Assembly: GCA_037043455.1 (NCBI GenBank)
Contig: JAWPHD010010979.1
Location: forward strand, 1 to 64,000
Direction of reading: 5' to 3'
DNA: 64,000 nucleotides
Source: Cyrtodaria siliqua
Lineage: Eukaryota > Mollusca > Bivalvia > Adapedonta > Hiatellidae
Positions 22,911 through 36,342 of the stretch are shown here, piece after piece. Position 1 is the first letter of the stretch, and every line of letters starts with the position of its first letter. The notes under the pieces are model-generated. The model saw nothing but the letters and a program-made list of their open reading frames with translations. It made no database searches and was not told the DNA's origin. Made by a program: the position numbers and the translations under genes.

Positions 22911-23424
22911 GTTTTAGTCGACGAACGTGTCGGTGGTTATTTAGTATAAAGCTAAACTTAATTACATAATAATTTAGTTTTTTAAAAATGAAACATGACG
23001 TTTATAAATCCAAAATGACAATAAAGAATCAGATAACACACGTCTCTTTTCTTTTCTTTTTTACACTTTAATAATTTTAGTGAAAATGATTAAAGTATAA
23101 AAATATTGATTTGATTGAATTGGATTTTAAAAATATCAGAACGCTTTAAAATAAAGTAGCATGACCGGCTAGTTCGTGTAATGTGTCTATGGAACACGGG
23201 TGCCCCGCCTTAGAGCTCTCATAAACAAATTGTTAATTATTGTATCAGTGATTATTGTATCAGTGATTAACACATAATTTCAACGAAATCAGTACAGGGT
23301 GTACAGTATGTCAAGGTCATTCACACTGACCTTCTTTAATTAGGAACATGTAGCTGTCCTGTAGATGTTAGTGTGTATGAAGTCTGAAAGTCTGAAAGCT
23401 TCAGTTGTTTTGCGAGAATGATTG

Positions 23425-23668
23425 AATGGTGTTTTACATAATTTTCAGCACATTTTAAGTTATTAATGATGGTCGATTTGTTGATGCAGACTACCCAGTT
23501 TTACTTTGATAAAACCAATACTGCATACATAAACCTCACACCAGCCGTGGGATTCGACCCTTTTTCTCTTACAATAAATAGTAATAAATAATAGAGTATC
23601 CCTTGGAAGTCGAGCTCCCAGTCGGATTCAAATCCGCTGCGGTAAGAGGCGAGAAGATTGCAAATGCA
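23425..23668 (-). mobile_element. SINE type A, diverged, with head
   Basis: GTGTTTTACATAATTTTCAGC, TAATGATGGTCGATTTG, GCAGACTACCCAG, ACCAATACTGCATAC, then CGAGCTCCCAGTCGG and a B-box-like GATTCAAATCCGC. Confidence 0.7.
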
Positions 23669-24045
23669 GCCTCGTTGTATTGCAATGTTTGTACCTTGTC
23701 AATTGGTATAGCGTTCAGAACCGGAATGCCCCTCTACCTTTATGTTCTTGCACGTCTAGACCCTTACTGTACAATCTATGAAAGTTTTGATGGAATCCGA
23801 TCTTAAATTGATAATAAGATTTCTATATATGCTATATTCCAACACAGTAACAATCCAGTGGTGTCTAAACATGTTTCTTCATTTCGTCTTATCATTAATA
23901 ATAATTCACCGACATCGTGAATCACTAAACAACTTTCGAAATAGTTGTTGCTATATACAATTATACATAATAAAGCAATAATATTCTATCTGAAGTAAAA
24001 TCCAATAGTACAATGCAAACCCGGAGACTATTTATCTACGCGGGG

Positions 24046-24140
24046 GCATATAATTTGAATGCTGTTCGGCATTCAATTTGAATGCTGTTCGGCATTCACT
24101 TGTGCTATTTTTAGCTCTCAGAGCTATTTTTAGCTCAGAC
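24046..24140 (+). repeat. Short tandem repeats
   Basis: Two copies of the 23-base unit ATTTGAATGCTGTTCGGCAT, then two of GCTATTTTTAGCTCTCAGA. Confidence 0.75.
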
Positions 24141-26985
24141 ATCTGGCCAGCCTTTAATTTTCGGTATACCATTCTGTTAACATTGCAGCGGTGAGAACCA
24201 AGCTCGTGACTTTGATCTTCCCCCATGTGTAAGTTAATACTTTCCATCCCCGATGAAAAACGTTGGTAACGTTATCCAGTATGCCAGAAATCACATGTAT
24301 GGTCAGAGTACTGCACACCAACAATAATTTTGCTAAGGCTGGCCTGGGCATAATATGCACTGGTAGCAATCTGCGGGGACACATTAGAGTGTATTCTGCC
24401 AAATATAATTTAAAACTAATTACTTTGGTATTCCGAGCTTTCTCTGAACGTAAAAAGCCTTTATTTTTATTTTGTTTTATTTTTAACGTTAGTACACAAC
24501 CAGATGAAATATCACAACCGTACACAAAGGCTGTTAAGGGAAAGCTCGGATTAAATCTACTCTTCTGGTATACAACATGGCCTTTTGTAGTTCGTTCGCC
24601 AAAATGTAGACTCTAAATATGTCCACTGCACACAATAAACACGGTCATCTCGGCCAGTTGCATAAAATTAATGGCGGAGAAACGTAAATCGGAGATAAAT
24701 CTCAAAATATGTAGAGCTTGAGTTGTGTTCCATATCTTCGCTGTATGGTTTGAATAACTGACAATAAAATACTTCGTTTATAGTCGTAGCAGAATGCATT
24801 TATTAAATACAGATAAATAAACAGGAAAAAATACGGTTCACGCTTCAGCGCTTATTATATCTATTAGTTACACCATGATACATACCTTTCTAAAATGTCC
24901 ATCCATATTTTGTTTATTTGTTTGACTGTTACGGCTGAAAACTAAAACATGCGTTTAAGTATTTTCCATTCTCGACGTACCCGTCAATCAATGCATTCGT
25001 CTGATCTTCTGTCCAATTAGCAATCTCCACGCAGAGTTATCGTTCCTTGCACTCACATATATCTCTGCTAACTACTAAATTACAAGATTTTGGTAAAACC
25101 TGTTAAATCGTAATATGTTTGCCTGAAACTTATTTATTTCTTGTGTAAATATAATTTTCAGAATATCTGCAAATTGGATGTTGCAAGATTTAAAATAATG
25201 CATGAAAACAATTTAGTTTTAATCGGGACTATTTTACTACAAAAATAATACGTACTTAGGTCTCCTCAATCGAAACGCATATGTAAACATTTCAAACCGA
25301 AGCTCGATAGCAGAAAATTACTAAAAAAACTTAACTCATAGAAATAAAAATTGAAATTATTTGATATAGGTTTATATTCTATCTTTGCAGATCACGTAAA
25401 AGGAGTTATTATAAACATCGTCATAACCTTTTTGAATAAGCACGTGACCTAACCGTTCGCCCTACTTCCTTTGACGTTGACAGAGTCATATGAGAAACGA
25501 GTGTACTCTGGGTAGAGATTGTCCAATTAGCTTTTCTTGCGGCTGTCACCTTGTCGTCTGTCATCACATCCGGGCTCGCGGATGCGAATGTGACCACGAG
25601 GCGCGCTAATTGTACTTACCTTCGACGCTAAAGAGTACTTACGCAAAAACAAGGATTTAACTTACGTCAGTTTCTTTGCATAACTTACGATTTTGCGTAC
25701 GTTGGTTTTATTAAAACGCACTTACGCACGATTATATTTTTTTGCATGCGCAAATACTTGTTAGAATATTTGCGTAAACGTAAGTTGCTTACTGAAACGG
25801 ACCCCTGGCGTCTAGTGGTTTCTCAGGTGTCTAAGAAATCGACATGTGTCTAAGAAATCGACATAACGAAATACTTGAATGTAAAACTCTTTTCGTACGT
25901 ACGATGGGTCATCCTTGTCCCTTCATCCCGTCCGTACATCCCGTCCGTACGGGATGATCGACCAATATAAAATAGGCTATAACAAAAATACTTTTTGAAT
26001 CCTTCTGGAGATCTTCCATAGACAAACCGGAAAAGGGTAAAACAACTAAGAACGTATTGCAATGTCAAGAAAAAATATGAATGTAAAGAGTATTTACTTA
26101 AAAAATGCCCTTGACAGATTTAAAGTTTATTATTGTTTTAAAATAACGAACTAGTTCTCATAAGTTAGCTGTTGAGAAAGGAAGACATAAGAAAATTCCT
26201 CATGATAATAGAATATGTTTGTTATGTAATTTAGAGGTTTAAAATGAGTTTCACTTTTTAATGACTTGCGCATTACTAAATTCATTAAGAAAAGCCTTCT
26301 TTCAGGAAGTAAGCGTTATTATTCCATCATTTTCTCAAATGAATGATACTGAAAGGTTTAAATACATGTTTAAGTAAAGACTATGACCTCAATGAATTAT
26401 ATATTACCTTCGTTTATGATATGTTTAATCATTGACTCAAAAGTTATTCATTTAGTATTAAAACAACTGGGAATCTGTATATATAGGACAGACTATGTGT
26501 CTTTTGTGATGTTGATCATGTTAGATATAGTCATGCATGACATTTGAATTATATGTAACATTTGAATTATATGTACTCGTACGTTTGTATGTTATATTTT
26601 TTGACGATATTTATATATCGGATTATTTACAATAAAACTTGATGAAATTTGTAAAAAAAAATTGAAACGAATTTTAAATGATTAATAGTTGTAAATAGTC
26701 TTTTACAACCTTTTTGTTGATCGGCATCACACACCCACTGATAAATGTCAACTACGTCAGTTGGTATAAACTGTTGTTTTTTTATTTTTTATTTTACAAC
26801 ATGTTGCGCTTCAAAGGAAACATTCTATTTGTTAAATGGCAAATTTATGAATTTTGAGTTAACAGTTATGTGATATGTCGTAAGAGTAATTTTATGATTG
26901 AATGTCTAATGACGAAACTCGATGCTTTTGATTTCACGAGTCCGTTTACATGGCAAAGAACACGTGCGTCAGTAGATTTGTTTGT
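24141..26985. other. Mostly unassigned
   Basis: 24.15-24.6 kb has overlapping 115-125-codon frames on both strands with no family resemblance. 25.6-25.8 kb has repeated ACTTACG / CGTAAGT motifs in both directions, probably the end of an old inverted-repeat element. 25830-25866 is a duplicated GTCTAAGAAATCGACAT. Confidence 0.35.
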
Positions 26986-26989
26986 TTGT

Positions 26990-27125
26990 TTTTTCAGGTT
27001 AGGTTATTTTCCAGCATATCTTATCCCACCATCCGTAAGAATCGACATTTTCACACTTACAAGTCACTAGAACAAGAACCCAGTGGAGTTCGAGCTCACA
27101 GCGGCGAGAAGAAGATGATATGTTG
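26990..27125 (-). mobile_element. SINE type A, 5' half
   Basis: ATCCGTAAGAATCGACATTTTC, GAACCCAGTGGAGTTCGAGC, CAGCGGCGAGAAG match the head half of type A. The 3' body is lost. Confidence 0.62.
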
Positions 27126-27239
27126 TCATGTTGTTAGAAGAAGAACATCTTAAAGTATTTTACAAGTATCATGTTGTCAAAAACAACAACAAAAAGAAGG
27201 GAAATAAAATGTCATAAAAACGGTATTCTTGAGTGTTAT

Positions 27240-27545
27240 ACTTTAAAACTGGAACCTCGATTTATTAATTCTGTATCATTTTGACTTTTAAAACATGCTT
27301 GCATATAATTACAAAGAAAATTTGTGATTTCAATTTTCTTCGTTATTCAACCAGATGTGTAAACATATTGGTGCAATATAATCAACAGTTAATAGTAATA
27401 TGTAAAAACAATTTGCTCTAACTATGCTTATAATTATTATTAATGACTGCAAATATCAAGGATTTGTAAATATTGACAAATCCTTGCAAATATTGATTAT
27501 TAAAGTTATGTAGAAAACTGACGGGAATACTCTGTTTTCTGATTT
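27240..27545. mobile_element. TTAA-type element, both ends decayed
   Basis: Family interior only: TGTATCATTTTGACTTTTAA, GCTTGCATATAATTAC, TTGGTGCAATATAATCAAC, TTATGTAGAAAACTGACGGG. Confidence 0.65.
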
Positions 27546-28156
27546 AAAATGTCTACTGTTTAATAATTACATTATGGCCTTTTCATCTCCACTATTAAAA
27601 CACCAGACTTTCATGAATAAATAAGATTAGGCACCGAAAAAGTACGATCTGTCAAAGAAAACACACACAACTTCCAATCTTATAAAAGACCTAGGCGTGA
27701 AATTAAACAATAATTTGTAATATTTTTGCAACTTAGACATACTTTGAACACATACAATTGGAATAGCATTCCCCGATTTTTGAAATAAATCGTTGGATTA
27801 ATGATATTATGAAAAACAACGAGCTGAACTCACCTTTATTTTGTTTTTTCATCTTTGTCTCTACCTCGGAAGTGTCATCGACTCTCGTTTTCATATACCT
27901 CAAAAATGTGCTAGAGTCAATGTTTAGTACACGGTGTTTAGTACCCGTGTACTATAGCGATGACAAACTGTTCAGGTTTGTTTATAGCTAAAAATAGAAA
28001 CGTCCCTCTTTTAAACCCCCAACATTCGCTAGTATACTAGCGATTATATTTGGAGGTGTGCCTATGTAATTTAATCCAGCAGATTACAAGCTGTCAGTGG
28101 GAAGAGGAGTGTAAAAATACAACAAAAGTGTAAAATCAAAACAAACCAAAATGATA

Positions 28157-28686
28157 ATTTAAGCTGTGATTTGCATAGGGTTGACTTTGTTACACTTTGT
28201 AAACCAGTCTAGATACAAATTCATCATTTTATACGTATCACTCAATCATTCTGATCAATATTAATAATCACCAAAAATCAAAGTTTGTCTGTTTCTGCTA
28301 AAACATGTTTGATTCAATTTGCGAAATCTCTATATTTTTTATTATAAAGGGAGGTAATCTGAAAATATGGTTCTTGAAATCTGTATGGCGCAAAACTGAG
28401 TGAAAAGATCAGCGTATTTTCTCTGTTTTTGTGGTGATGAGGTCATTCTCTGTTTATTTCAATATAACAAAACTGTGTTAACTCAAACTTTTAACCACAA
28501 GACCCGGAAATGCTGTTTAAACCAAATCAAGGGGAATAAGTTTGGCCACAAGTTTGATTCAAAGAAAATTGTTTCCATGGCTGCTGGCCTTTAAACAAAG
28601 GTATTGGCATATAAGATTAAATAAAATATAATTCCATTGTGTCTAAACCTATGGGTAAAGTTGGGGACGTTTCTATTTTTGCTCAG
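28157..28686. mobile_element. TA-flanked short element, second copy, left end lost
   Basis: Same interior as the 22.1-kb copy (AAGCTGTGATTTGCATAGGG, GACCCGGAAATGCTGTTTAA, CAAGGGGAATAA) and right end GACGTTTCTATTTTTGCTCAG|TA. Confidence 0.8.
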
Positions 28687-28767
28687 TATAGTTTTGAAAT
28701 GCTGAGGAAGTTGAACTATATAAGGACCAATCCAACTGTCTCAATGTTAGTCATTTTTTTATATATA

Positions 28768-29238
28768 CTGAAAGGAATAAGAAACGCGACACGGGAATTT
28801 CCGCTATATAGTGTATGTACAATGCTGCTGTTAATCGAATGGTACATGGCTACGTAAGATCTTTCCTTTCGGAAAAAATAGTAAAACAACACGTAACACA
28901 GCAAATAGTATTCCTGCAAAGCTTCATTATTGACAAGAGTACGTGTTTGGCGCAAACTTAGGATGCAAAATTTTGTAAAACTCTTTACGTCAAATACAGT
29001 ACTGAACTGGCTCAATTTTTCAAAGAGAAACTTCAACATTTATGAATTTCTAGTTACTACATGTACTGTGATTAAAATGTCTACAACATCACGGTTGTGC
29101 CCTTTCTCTAAATAACTGCAACTTTCTTTCTTTTTAACAAAACATCTTGGGATTTCCTTGGAATATATATGGAATTAAGTGTGCAGTATATACAATATAT
29201 AGTGGAAATTCCCGGGTTGCGTTTCTTTTTCTTTTCAG
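28768..29238. mobile_element. TA-flanked short element, CTGAAAGGAA ends
   Basis: 471 bp; left CTGAAAGGAATAAGAAACGC.., right (reversed) CTGAAAAGAAAAAGAAACGC..; about 45-bp inverted ends with GGGAATTTCCGCTATATA. Only 80 bases after the previous element. Confidence 0.82.
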
Positions 29239-29344
29239 TATACATATTATTATTTTTTTTGGCAATGCTCATCTTGGATTTTTCAGGAAGTTACGTGTTA
29301 TTTAGGATTACATATTTAGAGTTGATAACCATCGTGGTCACCTT

Positions 29345-29572
29345 TAATGAGTTGAATGGTGTTGTTACGTCATTTTCAGCACATGTTAGGCCATATATGA
29401 CAGTCGACTGTTTTTGTGGTAGAGGAAGACCATCCCATTTTTCCTTGGTAGACAGTACTGTATACATCCCACCACCCGTAAAAATCGACACTTTCTCACT
29501 TGACAGGTCGAACTCCCAGGTGGTATTCGAACCCGAGAGGCGAAACAGGTTTTAAACCCAGTATGAGCCACA
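29345..29572 (-). mobile_element. SINE type A, complete but diverged
   Basis: GTTGTTACGTCATTTTCAGC, CCATATATGACAGTCGAC, GTGGTAGAGGAAGACCATCC, GACAGTACTGTATACATCC and B-box-like ATTCGAACCCG in order. Confidence 0.78.
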
Positions 29573-30155
29573 GAGCCGATCTTAAACGTATAGAAGTTGT
29601 GGGACAGACATATCCAAAGAAGTCTAAACAAACAAAGATGGCCACTGTCAGCCATCTTGAAAGCCAGTTCAACATGAACTTCACAATGTATCCACTGCAT
29701 ATACTGCAAATCGTTTGGTAAAGGTCCCATATCGAATACTTATTTATAGTGGTTCTAGAAGAGAACAGATCACAAAATTCCCCATATCGAATCCCTAATC
29801 TAGTTCTAGAGCAGAAATCACACAATTTTCTATTCTATCTGTGCCTGCCATCTTAAATTTAGCAGGAAATTGAGTTTCTCTATCACTAAGGACCAACTTA
29901 CAATCACCTGCAGTTGATTCTGTTAAGTTTCATGAATTCAGACGAGCCAGTACACTATTGTTCTGTGGCGGTCATCTTGGTTGATAGCCGGATCAACACG
30001 AGTTTATTCTATGACCAATTACATGTCATGCCGATTACATTCGTAGATGTCCAATATGGTTATGGAGGATCACACACTTTTCTACTCGACTCTGGTGGCG
30101 GCTATCTAGCTCGGTTACCGCATGAAAGTTTCATCAAGGACCGACTAGATATCGC

Positions 30156-30506
30156 GATACGAGCATAAAGTTGGTTCCCGGTTCCTTATTCGAATCGAAT
30201 TGGGAACCAGGAACTGAAACTAGGAACTGGTTCCTGGTTTACGGTTCCTCGTTCCCGATTCAAACCCAGTGAGAAGTTGAATACTAGCACCTTGATTTTC
30301 ACATTGCACATGTCCCAGTTTCATGGAAAAAATATTATTTTATAAATTCGGTAAAATGAAAAAGTAGGATTTTCTTTTTCAGAGTTATGTCACCTAACCA
30401 TCAAGTAATATTCCACACAATTTGTGCAGGCCTAAACACACCCAGAAGGCAGTTCTTTCTTCGAGCCGAATCGGGAACCGGGAACCAACTGTATGCTCAT
30501 TACCGC
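30156..30506. mobile_element. Inverted-repeat element with AGTTGGTTCCCGGTTCC arms
   Basis: Left GAGCATAAAGTTGGTTCCCGG, right GGGAACCGGGAACCAACTG..TATGCTC. Further GGAACC-type short repeats follow inside the left end (30178-30265). Confidence 0.72.
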
Positions 30507-30528
30507 ATAACCCTATCTGACCAACTAC

Positions 30529-30756
30529 AAAGCGCGGAGATGGCCAAGTGGATAGCACGTTTGATTCATAGGTTCGAGCCTCAGCGGCACTTTTGTGTTG
30601 TATTTTTATCGGTGTGTTCTTGGAAAGACACTTCCTTCGGATTGGGACGTAAACCGGGCAGTACCGTGTGTCAGAGTCTTTACTCCGAGCACGTGAGGAA
30701 AAGATAGTAAAGGATAGGGAAATGTTCCTGGAGTCCTATGTATCCCCCAACCCATC

Positions 30757-30797
<41 letters not shown>

Positions 30798-30845
30798 GAG
30801 ACTCAAAATAACCTATGAAGTGTTGATCAGCCGTTTAACAAAAAC
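30529..30845 (+). mobile_element. tRNA-derived SINE, type C
   Basis: Head GCGCGGAGATGGCCAAGTGG with A box at 30541-30551 and B box GGTTCGAGCC at 30571-30580. The body has GTGTTCTTGGAAAGACACTTCC, then AAACCGGGCAGTACCGTGTG, CACGTGAGGAAA, and a tail ending GTTGATCAGCCGTTTAAC. A (TC)n run of about 40 bases lies in the tail. The body and tail match 56.5-56.74 kb. Confidence 0.78.
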
Positions 30846-30911
30846 TCATTTGATACATTTCCTGAAATGTTATAGAAAAGATGCGCATTGATATATATAC
30901 TGTATATATAA

Positions 30912-31340
30912 GAATTCTGGCGAGTATTTATCACTTTTCGACACGAGCCAAAATACAACTGAAATTCTAAGTTACTAAGCATGTAAAAAAATGTATCATG
31001 CAACTGTTTTAAATAAATAATTTACCTGAAAAACAATGGAAATGTACAGTTTACGTCTGCTGCCGTCAAAATACAAATAGAGGATAGTAACTTTGGAAAA
31101 AAAATGTTTTCAGCATTTAAGTAAATTTAATATCGATAATAAATGCAAAATACTTTTTTTGTTGATAATTATTGCATTTCTAAATTGATAAGCATAAAAC
31201 ATATTGTGTATATTTGTAGTTTAAATGTCCTGACTTTTGAAGTCATCGAATAATAGCGCGTGTAGCCACTAGCATAATACAGCAGTTGGGCGGAAAATAT
31301 TAGGTTAGTAGACAGTAGCAGTATTTGTATGGTAGAAAAA
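30912..31340 (+). repeat. Dispersed repeat R4, copy 2 (empty site)
   Basis: Same order of blocks as copy 1 without the 334-bp insertion. The target GTAGA at 31308-31312 is single here. Confidence 0.85.
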
Positions 31341-34150
31341 ATAGTTGCGCATGATAAAAGTATATAGACAAGAGGAAGTGTAAAAATAAGGAACAACACT
31401 CTGTCTGTGAACACTGTATTATATAATGTACTTCCATGAACAACCAGTTCTAATCGTGTTGCGACGTTGTGACGATATTGCGGCCCATAGTGACGATATT
31501 GCGGCCCATAGATAAGCAAATACAATACAACCTAGCACAGCAATAAACAGAAATATAAGAAAAACAAAACAAAACAAAACAAAAACAAATAAAAATATCT
31601 GAAATAATGATTGTATAAATATAACGTTATACATGAGGGTAGAAAATAGAAGTAAATGAAAGACCTCGTTTCATCATATCAATCATATAATAAACATGTA
31701 TAGCAGATATGTACACATTGTAGCAGATATGTATCGGTTATAGACGGATGTCACAGCAACAGTTTCCTCTCTCAAAATAAATCAAACATTTGATAAGGGC
31801 TTGTACTAAGATGTTGACCTAAGGGGTGGACCGGTGACGGAGCTGTATAGAGACAATGGCAATATATTTGATTGGAATATCAATGCAGACCAGGAATACA
31901 AGTACTCTGAGACACAAAAAATACATATATGTCAGTCAAACTGAGGTTTAGAAAATATACAAAAAAGTCATCTACCAACATGCTGGCAAACGCACCTAGG
32001 AATTTCATTATAACTGAATAAATGAATGAATGATATTGTACGACCCTGTAACAGCTTATTAAATCATAACGTGTTGGAATGGAAAATGTTGATGATCAAA
32101 AATGTCAATGAAAATGATAACTGAAAATAAATTGAATGTTTTTTGTTGGCGCACCAACACATGAAAGGTTATGTGGCGCCTGACAGGAACAGGTGCCTAA
32201 GCGCCTAACAGGAACAGGCGCCTAACAGGAATGAACATCCTACAGTTAGGATATTGCTTAGGAAACAATTTTAACATTTTATCCTTATTAGTAATATCTA
32301 GTAAGCATAATATTTTACTTCAATTAAAAAAAATGTAATTGACAACATAAATACATTTTTTATCATCAAGATAAAATATGGAAAATGAGCCGAAACCTTC
32401 CAACCTGAAGAAAAGGGACATAACTCTGCCAAAATGAAAGTTGGAGTTATTGGACATGTTTAACGACATTTCTTGAGGTAAGATGAAGGTGTGTGTGAAG
32501 TTTCATGAACATAAGTCAAATGCATTTCAAGTTATGGCCAAGGTTAGGTTGTGGGATAAAGTGCGACGGACGACGACAGACTATGGACAAAGTCATTCCT
32601 AAGTGTCTGCCATCCTAAGCAGATGACACAAAAACAATCATGGTTTAAATATGATAATGCAATGAACAGCATTCTGAATTAATTGCACTCATGTTATATC
32701 TACACTGTCGAAATGATAACATCATTTTTGATGAGACATTTCCAACACAATAAATGTTAATTAAATACCTATTTACAACTGTTAAAACAAAAGTCTGAGA
32801 TAAAAATATTGTGAATGTTACCCTTATCATTGCAAAGGTGGCTCAATACATATCCTCTTGTCAAATGTTAGTAAGATATTGGAACAAAAGTCAATTGAAA
32901 AATATATTTAAAGGGACTTTCGGCAATCTGGATTTTTTTAAATATTAAATTAAGCTGCTCATTAATTGGGTCAAGGTCAATCATATTCTGTCCATTAAGT
33001 ATGTCAAGGTCAGGCATAGTGACCCATGTTTGATATTGATTTCTCATCAAAGTGTTTCTGAAACATTATATATTAACCGTTAACCCACTACATATATATA
33101 ATTAATGGACTGTTCTTTCTTTGAATTGAATTGAATTAAGACCATTCCATTTATGTGACAAAGGGGCGAGTTACTCACAGGCTGATCTGGGTTTACAATG
33201 GATGCAAAGGCTATTATAGTCGTGCTTAGCGGGTTAAGGGTTAACATCAAATCCAAGAAAAAACATACTTGCAGATCAATAATTGTGAAAGATCATAAAT
33301 AACATGTAAAACAAACTAATATACTATCAATAAATAAAACAGCAATTAAATATACAAGGATTTTGTTACAGATAAAACAATAGATAAAAAGTAAAACAAT
33401 GAAAACTTCCTGACAATGTGTGCAGATCTATGGCATGTAATAGCGTATTAATAGTATTTTGATTTGAACACAGACCTTATAACAAATAGACTGGACACTA
33501 CGAAAATTATCTAAATTGCACGTGGCACAGTGCGAAAATTTCACAAAATATTTCCCAACTTTAAACACACATATCATGAAGAGTTTTATAGATACAAGTT
33601 TCATTCATGCCAAATCCCATCACAAATTTAATTTTCTTTTCAATTATAGTGTTTTGCTTTCTCTTACATTTAGTGCAAAAAAGAAGTTTGACGGAAACTT
33701 TGACTATGTCAAAACCTTGTGTTTTAAGAGAAAAGCGAAAAATTATGACATTTTTAACTTTAAACATCTTTTTATAAAAGGTCTTATTTTGAAAATAAAA
33801 ATAAATAATTATAATCTCATTTTGCTATTCACTATGAATCTTTTGAATGTATTGAATAATTGAGAGAGAAAATAGAAGGAAAAGTGAAGGTGCCACGAGA
33901 TAGTTTGGTTACTTCATTGGTTAAGATAGGAAGTTTCCTATCTGTTTATTAACATGTCTGTGATTTGAATAATAGGAACTATATCATATAGTGATAGGGT
34001 TGACTGTAATGACATTTTTAATTTTACAGTGTTTGTTGGTTGTCTTAATAGCCGTTATTGGTCTCTATTTTATTGAAAAATCGCGCTAAAATCAGAACTG
34101 TTACGGTATGGGTTATATTCCCAAAGTATAGAAAAAACTGTTTTGCGATG
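31341..34150. other. Mostly unassigned
   Basis: TGACGATATTGCGGCCCATA is duplicated in tandem at 31471-31509. AAAACA units at 31560-31590. 32.24-34.15 kb is AT-rich with a lone AAAGGGACTTTCGGCAATC at 32910. The 115-codon frame at 33.5-33.86 kb is rich in Phe, Lys, Asn, Ile and Leu, as expected of AT-rich non-coding DNA. Confidence 0.35.
32148..32240 (+). repeat. Dispersed repeat R3, fragment with short tandem expansion
   Basis: GCGCACCAACACATGAAAGG, TATGTGGCGCCTGACAGGAA, then GGCGCCTAACAGGAA-type units repeated three times. Confidence 0.7.
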
Positions 34151-34290
34151 ATATATATAGAGGATCTTACATGAGTTCTCAGTCATTATTGAATTTATTA
34201 AACGAGTTGGCAAAATGATATAATGCAAAGTTTAATAAATTCAATAATGAATGAGAATGAACATTAGATTCTATTCATCACATAACTCAC
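34151..34290. mobile_element. Palindromic short element, second copy (inverted)
   Basis: TATAGAGGATCTTACATGAG, ATTGAATTTATTAAACGAG, AATAAATTCAATAATGAATG, TTAGATTCTATTCATCACAT. Confidence 0.72.
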
Positions 34291-35339
34291 ATATCGACTT
34301 TTTTGCATTTTGCCTGTCGCTTTAACAAGCGAAACCGACATAAACCGTGGAAACTGGATCATAATCATTATTGATTTTTCTGACAGCGATACAAGGCTTA
34401 TTATAACTAGTGTTATATCGAAAATATAGAATGGTGTTATTCCACACCCACACCGTAAGTTATGTGATAAATATATATATTTCAGCTCTATTATTGTTTC
34501 AAATTTTGTTTTGTGGTGCGTTTAAACACGAGTGGCACAACGAGGCAGTTTCCTCGGCAGAATTTTGGGAAGGTACCAAACATTGAAGTAGAAATTCTAA
34601 TGGAATATCAAATAAAATAGACCTGAATATATTTGTCCTAACTTAAAACTGAAAATCTATCTGGGAGTGCACTAAAATGCAGGAAATCACATGTAGAAAT
34701 CAACAGGAAGGTGTTTGCCTCGGTTAAATTTTATGGCTGGCTACAGGCTGTCTGACCATTAAACAAATTTCCAATACTGGCTAACCTGTTTCTTAAGCAT
34801 TTCATCAGTTTTACAGACAAACACATTGAAATGAACTTAAGCTTCACATTTTTGAGGCTCTAAATTAAGTCACATGGGTTTGCAAGAATTGTTTTGGTTG
34901 ATATCAATATTAAATTTTGTCTGATTTTAAAAGTAATATCACAAAACAAGCTTTTTATGAGCAATGCCCACAAAAATATGTTCAGTTCTTAAGGGGACAC
35001 AATGCAATCTAAGAGATTTCTTTTACACAAGTTCACGCATTAAAACCAAACGTCTACAAAAGGGTCTTCTTTAGTTCAAAAAGTTGAAATTTGTATTGTT
35101 ACGCTTGTTTTATGAAATAAAATAAGATTAAATTAAACCGCATCATAAGGTTTTCTCTTATCAATTGACAAGTAGCTATGAATTATAAAATGGCATACAT
35201 TGTGCTAATGTTAGAATAAAAGACGTAAAAGTTGAAAAGTTCAGATTCTGACTAGATTAAACCAGTATTTCCCGATACGGAAATCCGTTATTTTGAAATT
35301 AAAGTGCTTATAAAACTGTTTGGTTAACATACACTAAAA

Positions 35340-35602
35340 CTGAATTGAATTGGGTTAGGCGCAACAACACATGAAAGGTTATATGGCGCCTAACAGGAAT
35401 GAATGTGCCAGGCTCATCCTCCATTTACATCAAGATAAAATACGGAAAATGGTCCTAGAACCTTCTTAGCTGCAGAACTTCAGAGTTGCTGCAAATTATA
35501 TAGCAGACACTCCATTTACAATGGAGCCACGTTTCCACATTTTCATACGTGGAGTCATGATAAAGACCTTGAATGAGCAGGATAAAAAATAACAAAATGA
35601 AT
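35340..35602 (+). repeat. Dispersed repeat R3, copy 2
   Basis: Same block order as the 10.0-kb copy at moderate identity. Confidence 0.8.
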
Positions 35603-35860
35603 ATGAACGGGGGGCCTCATACTACACTATAACAGCAAGGGAAAATGATTTTGTGTGAAAATAAATCAAGACGCCCAAGTGTCCCATTAAAGTTACACTC
35701 CATTTTAAATAAATTATTGCTGTAGAAAAGCAGTTATTTTTTTATGAAAAACGGCAAAAATACATCCTCGAAATGACAGTGGTATAACAAAATGAAGTGT
35801 TCCATTCTGGTCCTTTGAAAATGGGGGCAAATATGGAAAACTGACATTGTTAACCTTTAA

Positions 35861-36177
35861 AGGGACACATGGCAATCTTGATTTTTTTTTAGAAACTCAC
35901 AGCGTCCCGTTAGTTTTTCTCTTAAATTGAATTTGTTCAATCATTAATGTTAATTGTTAGAATAGTTCAAAGCAAATTGTTTCTACATATTATTGACTTT
36001 AATAATATTGCACCAATAATATATTTAAAAAATATGTAGAATATTGAAGGAAATAGAATTTTTTATTTTTCATTTAATTATATGGAAGCAGTTTTAAAGT
36101 CAAAATGATACAGGATTAATAAATCGCTCTACTAATTTTAATGCCTGATTTAAAACTCAAGATTGCCATGTGTCCCT
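35861..36177. mobile_element. TTAA-type element, best complete copy
   Basis: 317 bp with TTAA at 35857-35860 and 36178-36181; AGGGACACATGGCAATCTTG and its exact reverse complement CAAGATTGCCATGTGTCCCT at the ends. Confidence 0.88.
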
Positions 36178-36342
36178 TTAAACTGGAAAAAATCCAACAA
36201 TAGAAATTGTACAAATGTTTTCTTACACAAACAGGAACCCCAACAATGTTTATCAAACAAAACTCAAACAAAATATTTACAGCATTTGTGTCATATACTC
36301 TATGTCATTTACTCCATATGTGTCATTCAAAAACAGGTTTAA

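Noticed and set aside
24154..24616. Overlapping 117- and 123-codon frames on opposite strands
   Set aside because: Neither resembles a known family and they mask each other; no splice context. Left as unassigned.
33516..33863. 115-codon plus-strand frame
   Set aside because: Composition is that of translated AT-rich DNA (Phe, Asn, Lys, Ile, Leu) with no motif.
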